A stretch of 64,000 bases of DNA from a virus: IMG/VR virus record IMGVR_UViG_3300040751_002066, positions 1-64,000 of that record. The stretch is one strand, 5' to 3'. The notes below the pieces were generated by a model. That model saw only the letters and a program-made list of their open reading frames with translations. It did not search any database and was not told where the DNA came from. The position numbers and the translations under genes are program-made. This document shows, in pieces, positions 8,485 through 16,484 of this stretch. The stretch's first letter is position 1. Each line of letters starts with the position of its first letter.

Positions 8485-8864
8485 GGTAGTGGGAAGTCTA
8501 GGGTTTCAATAATCACGTGGCGCTGGGCTTTAGGTACCGCCATAGGGAGCTTGGGGTACACCTCCTTGGCGGAGACCTTAATGTCCCGCAGCTCCGCGGG
8601 GGAACGCTTCAAAAGAAAGGGAGGGAACCAACGCAATTTGAAGTGGTCCCACCACGTCTTGGGAGTTTGGAAGACCACGATAGGTTCGTACTCGTCCCGT
8701 ATAAACACTGAGCCTTTTAGGTGGATGGTGAGTCGGTCGTAGGCCTGATGGATGTAGGTCCTCGCTGTGAGGGGCCCGAATTCCCTCAGGTCAATGTCTA
8801 CTTGGGCCTGAACCTCTTCTTCTATAAGCCGGATTGTATCCGGGGTTACTTCGTGTGTGCTCAT
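8481..8864 (-). CDS. Conserved phage protein, unknown function (127 aa)
   Basis: 127 residues with no motif I can name. The middle (TWWDHFKLRWFPPFLLKRSP) is rich in Trp, Phe and Pro. One of the few starts here with a plausible Shine-Dalgarno: GAGGAGGTG lies 6 bases before the ATG at 8864. Both ends overlap neighbours by 4 bases (ATGA type), so it is coupled to the DUF2800 nuclease and to the gene upstream. Confidence 0.65.
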   Translation of the reverse strand: MSTHEVTPDTIRLIEEEVQAQVDIDLREFGPLTARTYIHQAYDRLTIHLKGSVFIRDEYEPIVVFQTPKTWWDHFKLRWFPPFLLKRSPAELRDIKVSAKEVYPKLPMAVPKAQRHVIIETLDFPLP

Positions 8865-9763
8865 GCGGACACCTCCTCGTGTACCTCGATGTCCTCGATC
8901 TTGACGTCAGGGAACTGTCGCTGGTGTTTGAGGAACGCCCCGCCCTTGGCTTCATCTTCGTTGGTCGCACGTACGGCTACGGACTTGTCGGGGTGGTCTC
9001 CTTCGCAAATTACATTGAGCAAGAAAGTCTTGAGACCGCTACGTATGGCCCGTTCGATGCGGGCGAGTTTGGAGGAGGGCCCACCAAAGGCACCGGGAGT
9101 CCCGCGACGTTCCTCTTTCGGCGTCATGAATCGGTGCTCCGTAGGGTGGAGGCGGGGCAGTCCTTTGCTTTTACGGACCTTGCTGCGGACCTGCGGCGGG
9201 ACATCTTTCCACTTGTCGATGAACGGGCGGGTATCCGAGATGTGCTCCACGGGAAAGTCATGCCACCCATAGCCTAAGGCCCGGTCGTTAAGCACGAGAG
9301 TTTTGTCGTCGAACTGGCAGGACACCCCCCGAATATCCTTGGGATTTCTCTGTACGAGACAGGCTTGCCCTTGCAGCTCCTTGATGGGGCCCATGTATAT
9401 CTCGACGTTGCGGTGCCTGTCCGACTTTGCCTTAAGGTCACTCTTACCAATTTCGTACTCGGTAGACTTGAGCTTGGCCTCAACCTCATCCGCGTCGTCG
9501 TGCTTGGTGAAGGTGTACCCCTTCTCCTCGTCGGAGCGGGTCTCTTCTTCCGGCTCCGGGAAGAGGAGCTCCTCCCGGGTCTTTACCACCGGCACCTCCG
9601 GGGTGAGTGCCTCTTGGGATTCGAGGAAGGCGACCACCTCGGGAGACGCGACGACCCTGCCGGTGCCCTCCTCTTTCTCAAAAGGAATACCTGCCTGCTC
9701 AAGGGAGTGGATGAGGGTCTCGTTACTGTTTGTCGGTTTCTGTGTTTCTGTATCTTGTGTCAT
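8861..9763 (-). CDS. Hypothetical replication-block protein (300 aa)
   Basis: 300 residues, unrecognised. The N-terminal 120 residues are acidic and probably partly disordered (EEETRSDEEKG). The C-terminal half has charged basic patches (PPQVRSKVRKSKGLPRL) and ends in an acidic tail. It starts behind a 51-base gap carrying a GGGGTTGACA-type box (9792-9814) and an A/T-rich stretch (AATAAATTT) directly before the ATG. It lies between a helicase cluster and a nuclease cluster, so a DNA-metabolism role is plausible but not shown. Confidence 0.6.
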   Translation of the reverse strand: MTQDTETQKPTNSNETLIHSLEQAGIPFEKEEGTGRVVASPEVVAFLESQEALTPEVPVVKTREELLFPEPEEETRSDEEKGYTFTKHDDADEVEAKLKSTEYEIGKSDLKAKSDRHRNVEIYMGPIKELQGQACLVQRNPKDIRGVSCQFDDKTLVLNDRALGYGWHDFPVEHISDTRPFIDKWKDVPPQVRSKVRKSKGLPRLHPTEHRFMTPKEERRGTPGAFGGPSSKLARIERAIRSGLKTFLLNVICEGDHPDKSVAVRATNEDEAKGGAFLKHQRQFPDVKIEDIEVHEEVSA

Positions 9764-9791
9764 AAATTTATTTAGCTGAAGTTGTGGGCGT

Positions 9792-9814
9792 AGCCTACCA
9801 CGGGTGTCAACCCC
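9792..9814 (-). promoter_or_regulatory. GGGGTTGACA-type box (site E)
   Basis: Minus strand: GGGGTTGACA, then CCCGTGG, then TAGGCT. It fits the shared layout TTGACA-N7-TANNNT and fills the short gap between the genes at 9815 and 9763. The ATG lies 28 bases after the box. Confidence 0.5.
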
Positions 9815-10084
9815 CTACCACGTTTTCCCTACGCGTACCCCGGGCTCCGTCATTGCAAATACTCGCAGGCCCATAACGCGTGCGCCCTCCCCATCTTGGA
9901 AAGTCTTCGGGGTAACGGTCGGATAAGCTACGAGGGAGTTTTCCGCATACAACTTGAGTGCCTCACGCTCCGGCGGTCCCAGCCACACCTCGGAGGGTCG
10001 GTGCCCCTCCTGTATGGATCTTCTTTGCCCGTCCTGAATGAGCCTAAATATACGGTGGATGTTAGATTTTGGAAAAGGCTTCAT
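9815..10084 (-). CDS. Small conserved phage protein (89 aa), unknown function
   Basis: 89 residues. The segment VWLGPPEREALKLYAENS followed by a strand GLRVFAM is a pattern seen in short phage proteins of unknown role near replication genes. It shares its first base with the stop region of the helicase gene upstream and sits close behind a GGGGTTGACA-type box (10094-10116), whose TACAAT is 9 bases before the ATG. Confidence 0.6.
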   Translation of the reverse strand: MKPFPKSNIHRIFRLIQDGQRRSIQEGHRPSEVWLGPPEREALKLYAENSLVAYPTVTPKTFQDGEGARVMGLRVFAMTEPGVRVGKTW

Positions 10085-11418
10085 TACCCTAGCATTGTAT
10101 CCATGTTGTCAACCCCCTCGGAACATATACGGTAAACGTACTCCTCGATGGTGCCGGCCGCTACCATTACCTTCTGAAGCAGGTCGGTCTTCATACCTGC
10201 CCTGTACGCTCGGCCAAGAACCTGCTTGTACCCATGGGGGGAGAAGTCCGGGGAGATCAAAGTGACCCGTGGGAACTCACCCCGTACGTCATGGAGGTTG
10301 ACCCCTGTTCCCCCCGCCTGAGTCTGGACCGCTAGGACACGCATCTTATCCTCGGCCCAGTCGTCGAGAACCTGCTGCCTGTCCTTCTGCCCACCGATCA
10401 CGGCTCCGGAATCAGGGAACGCCTTGCGGAACAGCTCGATGGATTCGCGGAAGTTGAAGAACCCTATGACACTCTTGCCTTCTGCAAGGAGTTCGTTGGT
10501 CTGCTCCACGAAGTGAGGCACCTTAAGGGTTTCGACGTGCTGGCGGGCCCGTAGGATGTCCGTGATCACGGCTCCGGACTCTTCTTTCTTTTCAGAAATA
10601 TACCCCAGAACTTCTGAAATTATTTCCTCCGTCAAACCCGCTTGTTCGTACGCCGCGGCGGCGCCATCGTAGTCGCGGAGGTCTACCACAATGTTCTGGT
10701 TTTTGAACGCCCCGGGCATGTCACTAGTCTCAAGGCCGTGGGCCACTTGACGCGCCTCAAACAGCTCGAGGTTTAAAGTGGACAGGTCTCCGCCTTGGTT
10801 GAACTTGTACCGGTAGGGGTTGAACGGGTCCTTCACGCAACCCACGGACTCAGCCCAGTGGAAGAAGCTGTTGTTCCCCTTCATATTGTTGAGTTCGTGG
10901 AGACCCAGCGCGTACCCGAGGGCCCGCATTTCGGAGGGGTCCTTCGCGGCCGTCGCGCTGAGGTTGAGGGTGTGATACCCCTGCTGTTTCGCAGCAATGA
11001 GTAGATTCCCGTTCTGAGTGTGGGACCCGCGGCACCACTGGACCTCGTCAAAGATAAGTAGGGTATCCTTGGGGACCTGCCACTCGAAGTACTTGTCGGT
11101 ACGCCCCGTGCGTTTGCACTTCCTCTTCCTCTTGATGCGGACACAACCGTCTACGCCGTTACGTAGCTTCTCGTAGTTGTTCACGAAGAGGGGGGTTACC
11201 CCGTGGGCCGCAAGAGTGCGTTCCCAGTTGGTGACCACACTCTTGGGGCAGACTACGACCACTCCTTTCCCTTGCGACGCCCAATGAGCTGCGATGTGGG
11301 AGCTGATGATCGTCTTCCCGGTCCCTGTCTTGGAGGTGTCGAGGGCGCTACGGTGTGTGAGGAGGGCTCGGTAGATTGCCTTCGCGTGGTCGTCTTGTTT
11401 TGGGTAAAGGGTAGTCAT
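10084..11418 (-). CDS. SF2 DEAD/SNF2-like DNA helicase
   Basis: 444 residues. Motif I SKTGTGKT near residue 30, motif II LIFDEVQ near 125, motif III NLSATAA near 154, motif V GGTGVNLHD near 372 and motif VI QVLGRAYRAG near 402. This is a complete two-lobe SF2 ATPase of the small phage SNF2/DEAD type, likely unwinding or remodelling DNA in replication or recombination. A strong hairpin (11431-11470) sits directly upstream of its ATG. The adjacent 89-residue gene is overlapped at the 3' end. Confidence 0.85.
   Translation of the reverse strand: MTTLYPKQDDHAKAIYRALLTHRSALDTSKTGTGKTIISSHIAAHWASQGKGVVVVCPKSVVTNWERTLAAHGVTPLFVNNYEKLRNGVDGCVRIKRKRKCKRTGRTDKYFEWQVPKDTLLIFDEVQWCRGSHTQNGNLLIAAKQQGYHTLNLSATAAKDPSEMRALGYALGLHELNNMKGNNSFFHWAESVGCVKDPFNPYRYKFNQGGDLSTLNLELFEARQVAHGLETSDMPGAFKNQNIVVDLRDYDGAAAAYEQAGLTEEIISEVLGYISEKKEESGAVITDILRARQHVETLKVPHFVEQTNELLAEGKSVIGFFNFRESIELFRKAFPDSGAVIGGQKDRQQVLDDWAEDKMRVLAVQTQAGGTGVNLHDVRGEFPRVTLISPDFSPHGYKQVLGRAYRAGMKTDLLQKVMVAAGTIEEYVYRICSEGVDNMDTMLG
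10094..10116 (-). promoter_or_regulatory. GGGGTTGACA-type box (site D)
   Basis: Minus strand: GGGGTTGACA, ACATGGA, then TACAAT, which is followed after 9 bases by the ATG at 10084. It lies inside the last codons of the helicase gene. If TACAAT is the -10 element the mRNA would have a leader of only a few bases. Confidence 0.5.
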
Positions 11419-11430
11419 GGGTACAAGTAA

Positions 11431-11470
11431 CCCGGCCCCTGAGTGTCGTGTCCTGAAGGACGGGGCCGGG
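11431..11470 (-). other. Hairpin directly upstream of the helicase start
   Basis: A 9-base-pair perfect G+C stem, CCCGGCCCC with GGGGCCGGG, lies between the gene at 11492 and the helicase ATG at 11418. On the minus strand it is followed by TTACTTG, so it is not a classical terminator. It may control or process the polycistronic message. Confidence 0.5.
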
Positions 11471-11491
11471 TATTGGGGTTGGGGTTGGGGA

Positions 11492-11977
11492 TTACTTCTT
11501 GGCGGCGCGGGGCTTGGCCTTCGCCTTCGCCTTCACTTCCTCGTTGGCTTTGGTGATCGCTTCACCCACCTTCTCGGATTCGATTCCGTGCTCCTCGATG
11601 ACTTCGTCAATCGTTGGCTCCGCTCCCCCGTCGTCAGACAGGATTGTGTGGTCGATGTTCGCCGCCTCGGATACGGCACGACCGAAGTGGAGAAACAACT
11701 TGGGTAGGAATTGAAGAAGGGGCGGACGTCCCTTCCAAAGGACTTGGGTCGCGTCGTCGGGCTCCTTTCCGCAGGACAAACTCCACACGTCCCACACTTC
11801 TTTCCCGTCAAGGGCGGCTCGTGCGGCGTTGGTGAGGTAGAGCTTCTTGAGGTCAGGGACCTGACTCCACGAGGGGAGGTCCTGTGCTCCTTGAGCGTTG
11901 CGGGCGGCTCTCGCCACTTCGTATGCTCTTTCGGCTACGTTCAGGGCGAGGGTATCTGTGGTCTGTGGTGTCGACAT
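11492..11977 (-). CDS. Unknown protein with Lys/Ala-rich tail (161 aa)
   Basis: 161 residues. A helical N-terminal half (NVAERAYEVARAARNAQG... LTNAARAALDG) is followed by an acidic middle (DDGGAEPTIDEVIEEHG) and a basic tail EVKAKAKAKPRAAKK. The tail could contact nucleic acid. I do not recognise the family; the N-terminal half vaguely recalls phage proteins annotated as RyR-like, without enough support to name it. It lies 3 bases after the gene upstream. Confidence 0.6.
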   Translation of the reverse strand: MSTPQTTDTLALNVAERAYEVARAARNAQGAQDLPSWSQVPDLKKLYLTNAARAALDGKEVWDVWSLSCGKEPDDATQVLWKGRPPLLQFLPKLFLHFGRAVSEAANIDHTILSDDGGAEPTIDEVIEEHGIESEKVGEAITKANEEVKAKAKAKPRAAKK

Positions 11978-11980
11978 AGC

Positions 11981-12295
11981 TTAGTGTTTCAGGCCATCGG
12001 CGGTTGGCTCGATGTCCGGGGATTCGGGGTTCTTACTTTCGGGGTACGGGTTCTCCGTTCCGGGGGCACCCTCTTCGTTCTGTGCTTGGAGGTCTTTCCC
12101 GAGCCACATAAGGGCCTCCTCCACTTTCGTGATGGCAAGGGACCTTTCCCGGGAGGATCGGACTTTGGGTTCGTCCTCCGGACGTCCCTGACGCTGCCCG
12201 CTACGCCGTTTGAGGCGGTCGAGGACTCCGTCGAGGTCTTTCCGGAACTGCTTTGTATCTGCCACTACATGTGGCGTATTGTTTAGTGTACTCAT
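11981..12295 (-). CDS. Candidate Acb2/Tad1-family cyclic-nucleotide sponge
   Basis: 104 residues. The helix RSLAITKVEEALMWLGKDLQ and the tail NPYPESKNP...EPTADGLKH resemble small phage proteins grouped as the Acb2/Tad1 hairpin family. Known members bind the signalling nucleotides of CBASS or Thoeris and so blunt those host defences. The match is by memory of the pattern, not by search. An acidic low-complexity stretch separates helix and tail. The length fits the family. If right, this is an anti-defence gene embedded in the nucleotide-metabolism cluster. Confidence 0.5.
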   Translation of the reverse strand: MSTLNNTPHVVADTKQFRKDLDGVLDRLKRRSGQRQGRPEDEPKVRSSRERSLAITKVEEALMWLGKDLQAQNEEGAPGTENPYPESKNPESPDIEPTADGLKH

Positions 12296-12306
12296 AGATT
12301 CTAAAG

Positions 12307-12798
12307 TTAATCGTCTGGCTGGTCCGCAGCTTCAAGGGCAAAGATCTCCTCCCGACTGAGTGGGATTGCGGCCCTCTCCTTGATGCGGAGGTCGTTAATT
12401 GTCGCTTCGTGTTGCTTTTCGCTCACCCCGGAGGTGAGGCCGATGAATTTATCCAGCTCCTTCTGGGCGGCGGCGGTCCGGTTAGCGAACGGGTGCTCCT
12501 CCATTTCGGCATCCAGCTCCCGTTGGAGCAGAGCGAGTGCCCTCCATGCTACCTTCGCGGAGTGCCGGATCCCATCCGTGTCTACGGTCCCAGCGTCGAC
12601 GAGATGGCGGAGAAGGGCGTCCCCCTCGTCGGTGCTTTTTGACTTGTCCCAGTGTAGGGGTTTGTCCGGGTGGTGCTGGTCGTTGCCTTTCTGGCTACAC
12701 TCCGCGACGGCGCAGAGGGCGTCAGGAAAATATTTGAGGACCCCACTGTACAGGGGGATTCCTTTTCGTTCGTTTGGGTTAGTGGGTAGGTTACTCAT
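12307..12798 (-). CDS. DUF5664-like (dATP/dGTP diphosphohydrolase N-terminal family) protein
   Basis: 163 residues. ERKGIPLYSGVLKYFPDAL near the start, then NDQHHPDKPLHWDKSKS and GIRHSAKVAWRALALLQREL, match the phage DUF5664 family, which Pfam associates with dATP/dGTP diphosphohydrolase N-terminal regions. The helical His-rich core would act in nucleotide-pool control; enzyme activity is not shown. Its first base overlaps the stop of the HD-domain gene (TAATG), so the two are probably coupled and may work in the same pathway. Confidence 0.65.
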   Translation of the reverse strand: MSNLPTNPNERKGIPLYSGVLKYFPDALCAVAECSQKGNDQHHPDKPLHWDKSKSTDEGDALLRHLVDAGTVDTDGIRHSAKVAWRALALLQRELDAEMEEHPFANRTAAAQKELDKFIGLTSGVSEKQHEATINDLRIKERAAIPLSREEIFALEAADQPDD

Positions 12799-13343
12799 TA
12801 CTTAAGTTTGTTGAATGTTCGGAGGAAGGTGGCCATCGCGGCCTCCGGTGTCCACGGAATAATGCGCGGCACACCGATCAACCCGTCATAATCGCGGACG
12901 GGGATGGGCAACTCGAAGTCGCGTGCTTCGGCTGAAAGCATTAGCGCATCGGCGTCCTCCACTGCGGGATTAAGGGTGGCCCCGACACACCCCTTACGTG
13001 CCACCTTAAAGTGGCGGAAGATGGACTCCTGTACCTTGTCCTCAATCTTGCAATACTCCGGGAGGAGGCTCTTGAGAGGGGCGGGGATGTCAGAAAGGAA
13101 AGCCTCCGAGGCGTCGTGCAACAGAGCTTCCAACGCGTACTCTTTGGGGACAATTCGGGAGCACAGCACACTGTGCTGGGCGACCGAGTAGAAGGTCGAA
13201 AGATTCCCACTAAACCGGCAGAGCTGGGACAAGGCCCTAGCTATCTGGCGGATGGTGTATGGGTACTGCTCCGGGCTGAGAAAGTAAAATGCCTTCCCAT
13301 TGGGGAGCACAATGTGTCGATCTTCGGGTTTTGGGACGCTCAT
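12798..13343 (-). CDS. HD-domain phosphohydrolase (YfbR/YfdR-like)
   Basis: 181 residues. FYSVAQHSVLCS near residue 52, ALLHDASEAFLSDIPAPLK near 72 and VEDADALMLSAEARDF near 127 give the H...HD...D metal site of 5'-nucleotidase-type HD proteins. It probably removes phosphate from (deoxy)nucleotides. A GTG at 13361 would add six residues (MCYCSY), but the ATG at 13343 gives the conventional N-terminus and lies 6 bases after the TATTGT of a GGGGTTGACA-type box (13350-13372), so it was preferred. Confidence 0.8.
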   Translation of the reverse strand: MSVPKPEDRHIVLPNGKAFYFLSPEQYPYTIRQIARALSQLCRFSGNLSTFYSVAQHSVLCSRIVPKEYALEALLHDASEAFLSDIPAPLKSLLPEYCKIEDKVQESIFRHFKVARKGCVGATLNPAVEDADALMLSAEARDFELPIPVRDYDGLIGVPRIIPWTPEAAMATFLRTFNKLK

Positions 13344-13349
13344 GTATGA

Positions 13350-13372
13350 ACAATAACACACATGTCAACCCC
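13350..13372 (-). promoter_or_regulatory. GGGGTTGACA-type box (site C)
   Basis: Minus strand: GGGGTTGACA, TGTGTGT, TATTGT, then 6 bases to the ATG at 13343. TGTTATTGT reads as an extended -10. It lies in the 39-base gap between the RuvC-like and HD genes. Confidence 0.55.
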
Positions 13373-13382
13373 TGATCAGAAA

Positions 13383-13871
13383 CTAGTGGGTGAGGCTCTC
13401 GGACTCTGCCTTGGTCCGAAGCAGGGACGTGTCGGCCGCGGCATACCAAAGGGCACAGGCATCCGCGAGGTCGTTACTGGGGATAGTGCTAAAGTCCCCT
13501 CGCCTCACTGCCTCGTTCTGCATGTCTTCCTTAGACGCCTTACCTCCCCCGGTGAAGAACTTCTTGAGGGTGGTTGGGGGGACCTCGTGGATGATCCGCA
13601 CCCCGGCAGTGGCGCAGGCTAGGCGTACCACTCCTCCTATCTCTCCGAGACGGTGTTGCCGAGAACGGGCGGCGAAGGCATACCCCTCAATGACTGCCAC
13701 CTCGGGCTTGTGTTTGAGGAGGTGCGCAAGGATCTTGTCGTGCATGGTGCGGAGACGGGTGACCCCTCGCTCTGACCCGCCTTTGATTTCTTCGTACTGG
13801 CCCGGGCCGAAGTACATGGCGGTGTTGGTTAGGGACACATCAATGCCCACGGCGTTACTCGGAGTCTTCAT
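13383..13871 (-). CDS. RuvC-like Holliday-junction resolvase / RNase H-fold nuclease
   Basis: 162 residues. VGIDVSLTNTA (Asp near residue 11), VAVIEGYAFAA (Glu near 61) and SNDLADACALWYA (Asp near 133) give the acidic residues of the RuvC fold in the right order and length for the bacterial enzyme. It would resolve branched DNA before packaging. The start at 13871 (MKTPSNAVG) was chosen over an upstream ATG at 13916 because it overlaps the preceding gene by only 17 bases and gives a standard N-terminus. Confidence 0.8.
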   Translation of the reverse strand: MKTPSNAVGIDVSLTNTAMYFGPGQYEEIKGGSERGVTRLRTMHDKILAHLLKHKPEVAVIEGYAFAARSRQHRLGEIGGVVRLACATAGVRIIHEVPPTTLKKFFTGGGKASKEDMQNEAVRRGDFSTIPSNDLADACALWYAAADTSLLRTKAESESLTH

Positions 13872-14445
13872 CTTGTTTCGGAGGTAGGGTTTCTGCGTCC
13901 ACCACATCTGCGTCAATTACGGTGGGTTTCTCCTTGACCACATCGAACTGGATCTGGAGCTTGGAAGTTCCACCGCCGCCCTTTCCTTTGTTGGGGTTGA
14001 GGATGCTCTCCATGATACGGTGCGCCTTCTCGGCGTCGGACCACGTGCGGATCTGGGGAGGCGCCTGCATCACCTTGTGGAAAATTTGATAAAGCTGCTG
14101 CGCCATCAAGACCCGGTACTTCTCTTCTACCCCATCCTGCATTTCGAGGAACATCCCCAAGGCCGCTTCGGTGTTCTGGTTTCGTAGCTCCTTGGTGAAC
14201 GCGTCCATGACGTGGTCCGGCTGGGGCATCACCATGGGGTTGGCTTCTGGTTCCAAGGCCTGCCCCCTCTTGGCCCCGGATTCCTTGGCCCACCGGGAAA
14301 CAGTCGACGGGTGGACCGCGATGGAGTCGGCGATTGCGGCAAGACTCTCCCCCATCATGTATCGATGGAGTGCCTTTTCTTTGAGCTGGGGGGCGACGCT
14401 CTTAAACTTATTCCCCTCGACGTTGGAGTTCTTGGGCTTGGACAT
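13855..14445 (-). CDS. Helix-turn-helix protein, terminase small subunit-like
   Basis: 196 residues. ALHRYMMGESLAAIADSIAV followed by HPSTVSRWAKESG (about residues 22-54) is a clear helix-turn-helix. The rest is helical, ends in an acidic tail and has a Gly-rich patch. Small terminase subunits share this layout, and the large terminase gene starts 220 bases away on the other strand. A transcription regulator is the alternative. The start at 14445 is set by a TAATG overlap with the upstream stop; an earlier ATG at 14493 would add a Pro-rich extension inside that gene. Confidence 0.65.
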   Translation of the reverse strand: MSKPKNSNVEGNKFKSVAPQLKEKALHRYMMGESLAAIADSIAVHPSTVSRWAKESGAKRGQALEPEANPMVMPQPDHVMDAFTKELRNQNTEAALGMFLEMQDGVEEKYRVLMAQQLYQIFHKVMQAPPQIRTWSDAEKAHRIMESILNPNKGKGGGGTSKLQIQFDVVKEKPTVIDADVVDAETLPPKQDEDSE

Positions 14446-14630
14446 TAGAGGGGTGGGTTTTGTTCTCGGAGGGCGCGGCGTACCCGGAACCATTGCGAAG
14501 ACTCCTCTGGGATACGCATGTAAGCCAAAGCAGACTCGGGACTCAACTCCCCCGCGAGGACCTCGTCCCAGATGGACGCGTGTTCAAGGTACAACTCTTC
14601 GAGGTCTCTGTTTGGGTACGGATTACTCAT
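14445..14630 (-). CDS. Small protein of the terminase region (61 aa)
   Basis: 61 residues, MSNPYPNRDLEELYLEHASI..., ending EQNPPL. No family recognised. An ATG at 14678 extends over the terminase start region; the ATG at 14630 avoids overlap with the opposite-strand gene and was chosen. It is the first gene of the minus-strand replication block and its stop overlaps the HTH gene start as TAATG. Confidence 0.6.
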   Translation of the reverse strand: MSNPYPNRDLEELYLEHASIWDEVLAGELSPESALAYMRIPEESSQWFRVRRALREQNPPL

Positions 14631-14667
14631 TGACTTATGCGCGACAGTTTGACACACTCCGAATACC
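14631..14667. promoter_or_regulatory. Divergent promoter gap between replication block and terminase
   Basis: A 37-base gap between divergent starts. TTGACA occurs on both strands at its edge: plus strand at 14650-14655 (TTGACACACTCC), 13 bases before the terminase ATG, and minus strand at about 14671-14676, followed by TGGTATTCG. Spacings do not fit a clean 17-base sigma70 promoter in either direction, so exact start points are unknown. Confidence 0.45.
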
Positions 14668-16470
14668 ATGTCAAGCACTCCCGTTGCGACTCAATTACCG
14701 GACGGCCGGTGGCAATTCAAAAACCTCCTAACCGCTAGCCCATGTGGGAAGACCGCAGCTATGTTATTCATCGGCAAGCACTTTTACGAAGATGGCCCGG
14801 CCATGGAGTATGCGTTCTGGGAGTTCACCAAGTCTGTGTGGCAGATGGATCCCGACAATATCCTTTTGGAAAAGCACAAATGGTCAGAGGAGATCATCCA
14901 CGACCTCGCCCACGAACGGTACGTTGCGTTCGGGGGGTGCGGCTCCTCAGGTAAGTCCCACGTCTGCGCCGCGTGGGGAATCTTTCGGTGGCTTTGCGAC
15001 CCTGAGAATACCATCGTGTTGACCACCACGACCGCAATGAAGGACGCGGACCAACGGGTGTGGGGCAGTTTCATCCGCCTGACTGCGCCCCTCCAAGGGC
15101 CGGCCCCGTTCAGGGAGCGGCCCTCCCTCCACGACTTTGTGTTGCAAGAGCCGGGGAAGAAGATGAATATTTCACGGGGGATGTTCCTCGTCGCCGCGGA
15201 GAAGAAGAAGACCCGGGAAGCAGTGGGTAAGTTCGTGGGTCGAAAGGCCCACCACATCATCCTAATTGCGGACGAGTTGGGGGAACTTTCCCCCGCCATC
15301 ATGAACGCCGGTATCTCCAACCTCACGGCGGGTGGTGAGAAATCCTTTCAAGCCATCGGTATGTCTAACCCGGACTCACGGTTCGACGCGTTCGGGGACT
15401 GGGCCACTCCGGAAGAGGGATGGGAACACGTGGACACAACCACTGCGATGACGTGGCGCACGAAATGGAAGGGACTGTACCGGAGGTTCGACGCCTACGA
15501 GAGCCCCCACTTCCACCGTGCCAAGTCCTACCTCCCAACCGAGGGTAAGGTAGAGGAGGCCAAGGAGCAGCTAGGGTCAAAGTCCCGGGCGTTCATGCGT
15601 ATGTGGAGGGCCGTGTTCTTCGACGGCGGAGAAGAGAGCGGCGTGTACACCGAGCTCGAGCTGGCCAAGAGCGGCGCCCTGAACCCGGTATCCGGAACCC
15701 CGATCCCCAACATCATTGGCCGGGTCGCGGGCATGGACTTGGGGTACACGTGGGGCGGAGACGCCACCATGTTCCGGGCGGTGGACATCGGGTACGCGAG
15801 CGACGGACGCATGGTTGCGCGGCTCAGGGAACTGGAAACAATCAGGGACGACGTCCACTCGGGGGAACCGCGGTCGTATCAGATTGGTCACGGCACGGTG
15901 GACCTGATGCGCAAATACAAGATCCCGGCGAGGCACCTGAGCGTGGACGCCACGGCAGGGGGTAACCCCATTTGCGACGTGATTGACATGTGTATCGAAG
16001 AGTCGGACCTGCCGTCTGCGTTGAAGGGTCGGGTCACCCGGGTCCAGTTCGGGGGCAAGCCCACCAAGAACCGGCCCAACCCCCGGGTCAAGAAGACAGC
16101 GGATGAGTTGTACCGTAACCGGGTGACGGAGCTATGGTTCGCGTCCAAGGAGCTGTTCCGTTGCGGACAGATCGTGGGGCTGGATGGGTCCACCGCGAAG
16201 GAGATGACGTTGCGCGAGTTCGATCAGAAGAAAGCGGGCTCAGGGCTCAGGATTCAGCTTGAGTCCAAGGGGGAGTACAAGGCCCGGACCAACATGCCCT
16301 CACCGGATGCCGCAGATACCACCTTCTTGGCCTTGGATTCTGCGCGTACCAACTTCAGTCTGTTTCCGATTGAGCGTCGCAAGGATGACGCCCCCGCACA
16401 CATGCGCCGCCCACCACTTAGGTTGGAGCAGGTTGACGTGGCCGGGCAGAGTGACGACGCGTGGCTGTAA
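14668..16470 (+). CDS. terL: Terminase large subunit
   Basis: 600 residues. Walker A GGCGSSGKS near residue 89, Walker B HHIILIADELGEL near 195, and the RNase H-like nuclease residues GMDLGYTWGGD near 354, LSVDATAGG near 424 and PDAADTTFLALD near 545. This is the packaging motor that cuts and pumps phage DNA into proheads. The gene begins the plus-strand block and is followed by the palindromic element and tRNAs, not directly by the portal, which lies 36 kb away. Confidence 0.93.
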   Translation: MSSTPVATQLPDGRWQFKNLLTASPCGKTAAMLFIGKHFYEDGPAMEYAFWEFTKSVWQMDPDNILLEKHKWSEEIIHDLAHERYVAFGGCGSSGKSHVCAAWGIFRWLCDPENTIVLTTTTAMKDADQRVWGSFIRLTAPLQGPAPFRERPSLHDFVLQEPGKKMNISRGMFLVAAEKKKTREAVGKFVGRKAHHIILIADELGELSPAIMNAGISNLTAGGEKSFQAIGMSNPDSRFDAFGDWATPEEGWEHVDTTTAMTWRTKWKGLYRRFDAYESPHFHRAKSYLPTEGKVEEAKEQLGSKSRAFMRMWRAVFFDGGEESGVYTELELAKSGALNPVSGTPIPNIIGRVAGMDLGYTWGGDATMFRAVDIGYASDGRMVARLRELETIRDDVHSGEPRSYQIGHGTVDLMRKYKIPARHLSVDATAGGNPICDVIDMCIEESDLPSALKGRVTRVQFGGKPTKNRPNPRVKKTADELYRNRVTELWFASKELFRCGQIVGLDGSTAKEMTLREFDQKKAGSGLRIQLESKGEYKARTNMPSPDAADTTFLALDSARTNFSLFPIERRKDDAPAHMRRPPLRLEQVDVAGQSDDAWL

Positions 16471-16484
16471 GCACAATGTAAAAG

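Noticed and set aside
12307-13343. 2-aminoadenine (Z) genome system
   Set aside because: HD and DUF5664 genes alone are common in phages; no purZ-like adenylosuccinate synthetase is visible in the window.
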